A stretch of 6,924 nt of DNA from an uncultured Synergistales bacterium (GTDB lineage: Bacteria > Synergistota > Synergistia > Synergistales > Aminobacteriaceae): NCBI GenBank assembly GCA_905233335.1, contig CAJOED010000066.1, positions 1 through 6,924 on the forward strand. The letters are read 5' to 3'. The notes under the pieces were generated by a model. That model was not told where the DNA came from. It did no database searches and saw nothing but the letters and a program-made list of their open reading frames with translations. The translations under genes and the position numbers were made by a program. This document shows, in pieces, positions 1 through 5,410 of this stretch (positions within the stretch are counted from its first letter, which is position 1; each line of letters opens with the position of its first letter).

Positions 1-193
1 GTATTTCTCTTTGTGCTCAAATATTCCCTGCTGGTACTCTATCGCGTGCTCGAAAAATTCTGCGTAATCAGGGTAGTATTTGCGTACGATTGCTCTGATG
101 TCATGCAAGTCATTATTCAGTGATGCAGGAGGAACTGCCCAAGCAGCAAGCAGGCTCTCGAACAAGTTACCGGCACGCAAGGCACTCTTCACG
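1..193 (-). pseudogene. Out-of-frame continuation of the methyltransferase-like gene, cut by the window edge
   Basis: Removing one base from the C-run at 194-197 (GGGG on the coding strand) joins the upstream frame at residue G186 to this stretch. It stays open for 64 codons to the window end. It reads VKSALRAGNLFESLLAAWAV and continues as a charged, helical-looking segment with RKYYPDYAEFF and EYQQGIFEHKEKY. Such composition is protein-like and would bring the product to at least 250 residues, a common size for the family. No stop is reached, so the true 3' end lies beyond position 1. No separate start codon with a ribosome-binding site was seen, which supports reading it as part of the same gene. 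Confidence 0.7.
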
Positions 194-751
194 CCCCGAA
201 ACATACGGCAGAGAAACATCATGCAGGACACACCACGACGCATTAACCTTCATGAAAGGGAGAATGCACAGAAAGTTCAAAGTTTCCCAAGGGTGAATGT
301 GTGCGGTGTCAAGGACGAGAACATCAATATTGTCGCCGATTTTCTCAATGTAGCGCGAAATATCTCCGCCGGCGTAGAGCGTCCATTTGTCCATAAATTG
401 CGGGAACTGTTCACCGATTACGTAGCCGGAAGGTTTATCTGTGTCGAGCATGTAATATTTTTCGCAGTAGTCAGTAGAAATTAATTGTGAATCGGGCAAG
501 TCTTTTATTGCGTTGAGGATTATTGCAGAACCACCCCCGCGAGCTGTACCGACTTCAAGAATTTTCCGGGGCTTGAAGTATCGTATTATTCCATTGAGAA
601 AGTATCTCTCATTTTTCGACATTGCCGAGTATCTGTCAATCCTGCTGTAAATCTCGTCGAGGCGTTCACGTTCATACTCCTCAAATTTTACGGGCGCATT
701 ATTTTTCACTGTGTCAACAGTCCTTACTATGAATTTCTGCAAGTATAACAC
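167..751 (-). CDS. Class I SAM-dependent methyltransferase-like protein, prematurely ended reading frame
   Basis: The open frame has 194 codons. Numbering from the GTG at 751, a Rossmann motif I is visible as KILEVGTARGGG (63-74). It is followed by an acidic residue in ISTDY (D94), LVLDTAHIHPWE (145-156) and VLHDVSLPY (175-183), a layout seen in Methyltransf_24-like proteins. The methyl acceptor cannot be told. The GTG at 751 directly abuts the terminator U-tract and has no ribosome-binding site; the GTG at 709, 11 nt after AAGGA (721-725), is a better start and loses only 14 poorly conserved residues. The frame stops at 167 soon after the conserved LHD motif, yet a coherent continuation exists in the next frame down to position 1. 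The gene therefore looks frameshifted near 194-197, either by real mutation or by a base-calling error in a C-run. Confidence 0.75.
   Translation of the reverse strand: MLYLQKFIVRTVDTVKNNAPVKFEEYERERLDEIYSRIDRYSAMSKNERYFLNGIIRYFKPRKILEVGTARGGGSAIILNAIKDLPDSQLISTDYCEKYYMLDTDKPSGYVIGEQFPQFMDKWTLYAGGDISRYIEKIGDNIDVLVLDTAHIHPWETLNFLCILPFMKVNASWCVLHDVSLPYVSGREECLACR
742..747 (-). promoter_or_regulatory. Possible -10 element for the methyltransferase-like gene
   Basis: TATACT (5 of 6 to consensus) lies just after the terminator U-tract on the minus strand. The -35 region falls in the terminator hairpin and matches poorly. A transcription start near 735 would leave a short leader holding AAGGA (721-725) and then an in-frame GTG at 709. 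The proposal comes from position and the hexamer only. Confidence 0.25.
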
Positions 752-783
752 AAAAAAATATCCCCCCGCACAACACGAGGGGA
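752..783 (-). terminator. Rho-independent terminator of the oxidoreductase-hydA operon
   Basis: Read on the minus strand, 783-761 folds into a 9-bp stem (UCCCCUCGU paired with GCGGGGGGA, including two U-G pairs) with a GUUGU loop. It is followed at 760-752 by UAUUUUUUU. It begins 12 bp after the hydA stop codon. There is no T-run on the plus-strand side, so it works in one direction only. It separates the hydrogenase unit from the methyltransferase-like gene. Confidence 0.88.
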
Positions 784-795
784 CAACACACTAAC

Positions 796-2520
796 TTACT
801 TCCATAATTCCCATTTCGACTGGTCGGTGTGAAGAAGATGATGCGACTTCTCTCCGAGCGGTTCGCCCAAGTACTCCTTGTAGCACTGAATGATTGATGG
901 GTTCTCGTGCGAAAATCTCAAGTTCATTTTCTTGTCCAGGTCAAGCAGTATACGCCCGCGCCCTTCACCGAGTTCTTCACCCTCCGAAATAGGCTGGCCT
1001 CCGCCTCCCGCACACCCCGTCGGACAAGCCATCATCTCGACAAAGTCATACTGTGCTTTGCCGCTCTGGATGTCCTCGCAGAGTTTTCTGATGTTGCCGA
1101 GTCCGTGTGCTACAGCAATGCGAAGTTTCGTTCCGGCAATCTCGAATGTTGCTTCCTTGAAGCCGTCGTAATCACGTACACAACGGAACGCATTAGGATC
1201 CGGGTTTTCGCCCGTTACCAGCTTGTACGCCGTACGCAATGCCGCCTCCATGACTCCGCCCGTCGTGCCGAAAATGTGTCCTGCTCCCGAAGCCGTGCCC
1301 AAAGGAGCGTCAAATTCGCATTCCTCAAGTGATTTCACGTCGATGCCTTCAGACTTAATGAGCCTGTCGAGTTCACGCACCGTCAGAACAACATCAATAT
1401 CGCGCGCTCCCGAACTGTTCATGCAGTCAACATCGCATTCATACTTCTTGGCCGTGCATGGCATGAATGACACGTGATATATTTTGTCCGCCTCAACCCC
1501 AAGAATCTGCGCATACCACGTCTTGATTATCGCTCCGAACATCTGCTGCGGTGATTTTGCGCTCGACAACTGCGGCACAAGATCCGGGAACTCCATCTTT
1601 ATGAAGCGCACCCAGCCCGGACAGCATGAAGTAAACATCGGGAATTTTTCGTTCTTTGCGTTCTTGAGCTTGGCTACAAATTCGCTTGCCTCTTCCATTA
1701 TTGTGAGGTCTGCAGAAAAGTCCGTGTCGAATACATAGTCAAAACCTACTGCCCTCAATGCCGCCGCAAGTCTGTTCTGTGAGGCTTCCTCGTGAGTGAG
1801 TCCGAGCTTCTCGCCCCATGACGTTCTGACAGCAGGAGCAACCGACGCAATCATTATCTTGTCGCCGCGAGCAAACGCATCACGTACCTTCTGTGTGTCA
1901 TCACGCACTGTGAGTGCCCCGACCGGACAATGTGTTATGCACTGACCGCATACTGTGCAGTTCACTTCTGTGATGTCTTTTCCGCCCGTAACGCCGACTG
2001 TCGTACGTGAGCCGGATTTCGCTATGTCCCAAACGTTCATCTGCTGTATCTTATCGCACACCTGAACACAGCGCATACACTTTATGCACTTGCTGTCATT
2101 GCGGATGAGCGGGAATTTCTCGTTCCACTCAAACGCTGGTATGTCTTCATGATACGGGAACGTGTTAATGCCCAAGTCATTCGCGGTCGTCTGTAACTCA
2201 CAGTTGCCGGAACGCACGCACTCCGCACACCTCGCGTTATGCTGTGAGAGTATCAGCTCTACGTTTACCCTTCTTGCCTGTCTGACTTTCGGGGAGTTCG
2301 TGATTATCTTCATGCCTTCCTGAACTATCGTGTTGCAGGACGACACCAGCCTGTCAAGCCCTTCTATTTCCACGACACAGACACGGCACGCACCGATTTC
2401 GTTTACTTTTTTCAGGTAGCAGAGATGCGGTATAGTTATATGATTGAGTTTCGCGGCTTCAAGTATCGTTGTGTTTTCAGGAACTTGTACAGCCTTCCCG
2501 TTAATTGTCGCGTTTACCAT
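796..2520 (-). CDS. hydA: [FeFe] hydrogenase catalytic subunit, CpI-like modular (M3) architecture
   Basis: This enzyme reversibly reduces protons to H2 at a di-iron H-cluster and is cytoplasmic and oxygen-sensitive. It has 574 residues. The N-terminal [2Fe-2S] ligands are C34/C45/C48/C62. The His-Cys3 [4Fe-4S] ligands are H94/C98/C101/C107. Two ferredoxin-type clusters are C145/C148/C151/C155 and C188/C191/C194/C198. The H-cluster ligands are C300 (in TSCCPGW), C355 (in MPCTAKK), C499 and C503 (in MACPTGCAGGGGQP), with proton-shuttle C299. The C-terminal small-subunit-like domain ends in GEPLGEKSHHLLHT. Length and H-cluster numbering match Clostridium pasteurianum CpI as I recall it. There is no extra C-terminal [2Fe-2S] domain as in bifurcating HydA. 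The ATG is preceded by GAGGGG (2532-2537, 11 nt) and overlaps the oxidoreductase stop. The partner flavoprotein suggests NAD(P)H linkage. Maturases HydE/F/G are not in the window. Confidence 0.96.
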   Translation of the reverse strand: MVNATINGKAVQVPENTTILEAAKLNHITIPHLCYLKKVNEIGACRVCVVEIEGLDRLVSSCNTIVQEGMKIITNSPKVRQARRVNVELILSQHNARCAECVRSGNCELQTTANDLGINTFPYHEDIPAFEWNEKFPLIRNDSKCIKCMRCVQVCDKIQQMNVWDIAKSGSRTTVGVTGGKDITEVNCTVCGQCITHCPVGALTVRDDTQKVRDAFARGDKIMIASVAPAVRTSWGEKLGLTHEEASQNRLAAALRAVGFDYVFDTDFSADLTIMEEASEFVAKLKNAKNEKFPMFTSCCPGWVRFIKMEFPDLVPQLSSAKSPQQMFGAIIKTWYAQILGVEADKIYHVSFMPCTAKKYECDVDCMNSSGARDIDVVLTVRELDRLIKSEGIDVKSLEECEFDAPLGTASGAGHIFGTTGGVMEAALRTAYKLVTGENPDPNAFRCVRDYDGFKEATFEIAGTKLRIAVAHGLGNIRKLCEDIQSGKAQYDFVEMMACPTGCAGGGGQPISEGEELGEGRGRILLDLDKKMNLRFSHENPSIIQCYKEYLGEPLGEKSHHLLHTDQSKWELWK

Positions 2521-4373
2521 TTCACTTCACGCCCCTCTCTGAATTTTCCGAAACCGTAATAGTCGCACCGTAAGCACCTGTTGCTTTCCTGCTCCATTTC
2601 CTCTTGTGTCATGCCTTTTTCCACGAGCTTGAAGTCATGAATGCGCTGGTCTATCGGACGTTCACGCATCTTCACTCTTCCGCAGGCCGGACGATTATGC
2701 GGTACAGGGTCGGGGATTTCTACGGGCAATGTTATCGGGTGATGGAAGCCGAGATACTCATCGATATTTGCCGCCGCAACTTTACCCGCCGCAATGGCTC
2801 TTATCACGGTAGCAGGCCCCGAAACACAATCTCCGCCGGAGAACACACCGGGCATGTTCTCTACTTCCTCGCTTGCGAGTGCCTGAATACAGCCCCACTT
2901 CACTGCTATGCCGGACTGCTCAAAGTTGTAGCTGTCGATGCCCTGACCTATTGCCACGACGACAATATCTGCCTCAATGCGTATAGGCTCTGCTGTTGCG
3001 TCTTTGGGTGCAGGACGGCCTCCCTTGATGTTGCTTATCATCTGCTGCTTCACCCAAAGGGCTTTTGCTTTTCCGTCTTCCACTTCTACTTTGAGAGGGG
3101 CAGCAAGTTCAAGTATCTCACAGCCTTCTACTTCTGTTGCTTCTACTTCTTCCGCAAGGGCTGTCATGTCATCTTTACGGCGGCGGTAAGCAAGAGTAAC
3201 TTTGTCGGCATTCAGGCGCAATGAAGATCTTGCACAGTCCATAGCGACGTTGCCTCCACCGACTACTACTACTTTCTTCCCCCTGAAATCAGGATAATCA
3301 TCATCACCGATTCTCCGTAAAAGCTCGACAGCAGACATTACGCCTTCAGCGTCTTCACCGGGGATTTTCAGGGATTTGTCCGTGTGAGCACCGATTGCGA
3401 TATATACCGCGTCGAACTCATCACGCAACTTTTTCAGCGGGTAATCAGCACCACCGATTGACACCTCTTTATGTACTTTGATGTCTCCGGCTGTGAGAAG
3501 GGTCTCTATCTCCTCATGCAGAACTTCACGCGGAAGCCTGTACGACGGGATACCATAACGGAGCATTCCTCCGAGCCTCTTGCGCTGCTCGAAAATCTCC
3601 ACGCTGTGTCCCATCATGCCGAGATAATATGCTGCTGTAATTCCGCTCGGCCCTCCGCCGATAATCGCGACTTTCTTTCCTGTTGCGGGTGCGGCTTTCT
3701 CTCCCTCACGGTATACGGGAACATGTCCGGCGTTGTCGATTGCGTAGAGCTTCAAGCCCCTGATGTTGATTGCGTCATCAACCATTCTTCTCCTGCATTT
3801 GTTTTCGCACGGGTGTTCGCATACCATAGCGCATACTGACGGGAACGGGTTATCTTTGCGGATTAGTCTCACTGCGTCGGCATAACGTCCTGCGTTCACG
3901 AGCGCGATATAGCCGGGAATGTCGACATGCGCGGGGCATAACGTAACGCACGGTACAGCCCGGAAACCTTCTGCGGCGCAATGATGCTTCTTTGCGTGTG
4001 CTTCATAGTCATCACGAAAACCCTTCAGGCCGTTCAAGACCATGTTAGCGGCCTCGTAACCTATGGCACAATCGGCTGATGCTGATACTGTTTCGGCTGT
4101 CTTCTGGATTTCTGCTACGGTGTTCATGTCTCCTCTGCCGTCGATGAGGTCATCGATAAGACGCTCCATTTGTGGAAGTCCCACCCGGCACGGTACACAT
4201 TTCCCGCATGTTTGTGCGGCACATACTTTCAGGTAACTGCTGGCAATGTCAAGCGGACAAACATCAGGCGGTGCTCCTGTAACACGTCGTTCAAGATCCT
4301 TATGAAGCGACTCAACAGCGGCCTGAGCTTTTGTCTCGTTCATAATGCTAAGGCGACTCAAAATATAGTTCAC
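2514..4373 (-). CDS. NuoF-type 4Fe-4S domain fused to GltD/NfnL-like NAD(P)H:FAD oxidoreductase, hydrogenase partner
   Basis: This soluble iron-sulfur flavoprotein has 619 codons from the GTG at 4373, but the start is probably the TTG at 4361 (615 aa). Domains in order: residues ~35-125 match the C-terminal cluster domain of NuoF (TCGKCVPC, C56/C59/C62, plus C102 in DCAIG), ligating one [4Fe-4S]. Residues ~130-200 form a GltD-type cluster domain (C132, C142, C146, then C181/C185/C189/C193). Residues ~233-620 form the GltD/NfnL reductase: FAD motif GGGPSG (239-244), NAD(P) motif VGGGNVAMD (371-379) followed by YRRRK (396-400), and the second FAD contact GGD (513-515). A CLRC pair (600-603) lies near the C-terminus. 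The FMN and SLBB parts of NuoF are absent. Its stop overlaps the hydA start by 7 bp, so it likely feeds or drains electrons for HydA. 'Glutamate synthase small subunit' is the usual automatic label, but no gltB large subunit is adjacent. Confidence 0.88.
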   Translation of the reverse strand: MNYILSRLSIMNETKAQAAVESLHKDLERRVTGAPPDVCPLDIASSYLKVCAAQTCGKCVPCRVGLPQMERLIDDLIDGRGDMNTVAEIQKTAETVSASADCAIGYEAANMVLNGLKGFRDDYEAHAKKHHCAAEGFRAVPCVTLCPAHVDIPGYIALVNAGRYADAVRLIRKDNPFPSVCAMVCEHPCENKCRRRMVDDAINIRGLKLYAIDNAGHVPVYREGEKAAPATGKKVAIIGGGPSGITAAYYLGMMGHSVEIFEQRKRLGGMLRYGIPSYRLPREVLHEEIETLLTAGDIKVHKEVSIGGADYPLKKLRDEFDAVYIAIGAHTDKSLKIPGEDAEGVMSAVELLRRIGDDDYPDFRGKKVVVVGGGNVAMDCARSSLRLNADKVTLAYRRRKDDMTALAEEVEATEVEGCEILELAAPLKVEVEDGKAKALWVKQQMISNIKGGRPAPKDATAEPIRIEADIVVVAIGQGIDSYNFEQSGIAVKWGCIQALASEEVENMPGVFSGGDCVSGPATVIRAIAAGKVAAANIDEYLGFHHPITLPVEIPDPVPHNRPACGRVKMRERPIDQRIHDFKLVEKGMTQEEMEQESNRCLRCDYYGFGKFREGREVKW

Positions 4374-4379
4374 TCCCTC
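4373..4379 (-). promoter_or_regulatory. Shine-Dalgarno sequence that argues for a TTG start at 4361
   Basis: GAGGGAG is the only good ribosome-binding match upstream of the oxidoreductase. Its last G is the first base of the in-frame GTG at 4373-4371, so that GTG cannot be the start it serves. The in-frame TTG at 4361-4359 sits 11 nt downstream, the same spacing as for galT and hydA. The first in-frame ATG (4343-4341) is about 29 nt away and has no convincing site of its own. Confidence 0.5.
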
Positions 4380-4418
4380 GTTTTGATTGCTAGAAATTTT
4401 TACCCCTTGAATGTGATA

Positions 4419-4424
4419 ATTATA
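4419..4424 (-). promoter_or_regulatory. Possible -10 element ahead of the hydrogenase operon
   Basis: A perfect TATAAT on the minus strand lies in the AT-rich gap between the DUF4432 stop (4433) and the oxidoreductase start, with a T/A-rich but poor -35 region inside the end of the DUF4432 gene. It would place a transcription start near 4411 and give a leader of about 40-70 nt. No terminator hairpin is visible between the DUF4432 gene and the oxidoreductase, so read-through from galT is also possible. The call rests on the hexamer and its position alone. Confidence 0.35.
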
Positions 4425-4432
4425 CTATATTG

Positions 4433-5410
4433 CTACACCGAAAATTTAAGGCGCACAAAGTTTTTCACGCTCTCGTACGGCTTCAGTGTGCTCATTCTCC
4501 CCTCGACACGTTCGCGCTTCCTTCCCATGATGTAACAGCTCGACGGCTCAAGGCCAAGCACATAATCTCCGCTCTTCATGTTCTTCCACTGTGCGAGAAT
4601 GGGCAGAGTCTCAAGCGACCACGTAAGCTCCGCAGTAATTCCGAGTTCGGGATTTTTCAGACGCACATACGCTTCACTCTCCGGCTCGTTGAAGAACACC
4701 TGCTCTTCTTCTCCGTCAATCGGTGCAGAGAACTCACACTGTGCAGCTACATTCTTTGCGGCGTATTCTGTTCGCGGAGTTACCTTGCGTTTTTCGGGAA
4801 ATTCCAGCGTTGCTTTCTCGCTCAACATCGGCCACCCGAAATTCATGTGATACAGCATCATGTACTCTCTCGACTCCGGCGTGAGGTTGGTGATTTCGTC
4901 CTCAATCAATAACTCGCTCCCGAAAATCGGAAACGTGTATTTGCGCCTCAATGAGTAATTATGCTTTCCCTGTTCCGCCTCTTTGACCTCGCCAGAAACG
5001 TAAATATTCTCGTCGTCATGCCACGCACAAAGATTTTTCGCGCTGTTTCCGTGATAGCGTCCGTGAAGGGGGTGAAACTCGTCGTCTGTGTTCTCCGGCC
5101 CTGCTGAAAGAAGCCCGCACGTGAAGAGCATACCGCCGGGGAAGTAGTGGTCGAAATTTCCCGGTACCGCAAGAAAGCGTGAAGGTGAGTCGTAGCCGTT
5201 CTTGCTCATGTAGTTGATGTTCACTCCGCGAAACTTCAGCCGCCCGATGTCGAGTCCCGTATCAGGCAGAACATCAAGCTCAAGCCCTCCCGCCGTCGTA
5301 ACCTGATAGAGAGCAACCCCGCGGGCATTCCCCTCATCGAGAATTACCCGTCGCACTCCGAAAATTTGTTCGTCATTTCCGACGTAACCGTAAAACTTTC
5401 CGCGTTCCAT
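4433..5410 (-). CDS. DUF4432 / aldose 1-epimerase-like (galactose mutarotase-fold) protein
   Basis: This is a 325-residue cytoplasmic protein without signal peptide or membrane segment. It resembles the DUF4432 branch of the aldose 1-epimerase (GalM) superfamily, whose beta-sandwich fold binds hexoses. Candidate catalytic or sugar-binding residues, by analogy with the His/His/Glu set of GalM, are H116 in HPLHGR (113-118), H188 in LYHMNFG (186-192) and E288 in LGLEPSS (285-291). An early LDVLPDTGLDIGRL stretch (45-58) is typical of the family. The ATG has a good AGGAGGT at 5420-5426 with 9-nt spacing, and it overlaps the galT stop by one base. The close pairing suggests action on galactose or a derived sugar, perhaps anomer interconversion. 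DUF4432 members are poorly characterised, so the substrate is inference; a role as a general sugar-binding protein cannot be excluded. Confidence 0.85.
   Translation of the reverse strand: MERGKFYGYVGNDEQIFGVRRVILDEGNARGVALYQVTTAGGLELDVLPDTGLDIGRLKFRGVNINYMSKNGYDSPSRFLAVPGNFDHYFPGGMLFTCGLLSAGPENTDDEFHPLHGRYHGNSAKNLCAWHDDENIYVSGEVKEAEQGKHNYSLRRKYTFPIFGSELLIEDEITNLTPESREYMMLYHMNFGWPMLSEKATLEFPEKRKVTPRTEYAAKNVAAQCEFSAPIDGEEEQVFFNEPESEAYVRLKNPELGITAELTWSLETLPILAQWKNMKSGDYVLGLEPSSCYIMGRKRERVEGRMSTLKPYESVKNFVRLKFSV

Noticed and set aside
80..484. 134-codon plus-strand open frame across the frameshift region
   Set aside because: It is antisense to the methyltransferase-like gene and its continuation, both of which show family motifs; nothing in this translation looks like a known domain.
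796..2520. Annotation as NADH dehydrogenase/NuoG-like protein
   Set aside because: The N-terminal [2Fe-2S] and His-Cys3 region is shared with NuoG, but TSCCPGW, MPCTAKK and the C499/C503 loop are diagnostic of an [FeFe] hydrogenase H-domain.
2604..3224. 206-codon open frame on the plus strand
   Set aside because: It lies wholly antisense to the cluster/FAD/NAD(P) reading frame of the oxidoreductase, has no recognisable motif, and its Cys/His/Phe-rich composition is typical of a shadow frame.
2514..4373. Annotation as glutamate synthase small subunit (gltD)
   Set aside because: The reductase fold matches, but the extra NuoF-type cluster domain, the missing large subunit and the translational coupling to hydA make a hydrogenase partner more likely.
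4374..4432. Terminator after the DUF4432 gene
   Set aside because: No inverted repeat followed by a T-run was found in this AT-rich gap on the minus strand.
4430..4912. 160-codon plus-strand open frame
   Set aside because: It is antisense to the well-supported DUF4432 gene, with no ribosome-binding site or motif.
4948..5172. 74-codon minus-strand open frame inside the DUF4432 gene
   Set aside because: It is an alternative frame within a longer coding region that has conserved residues; low complexity rich in Thr, Arg and Phe.
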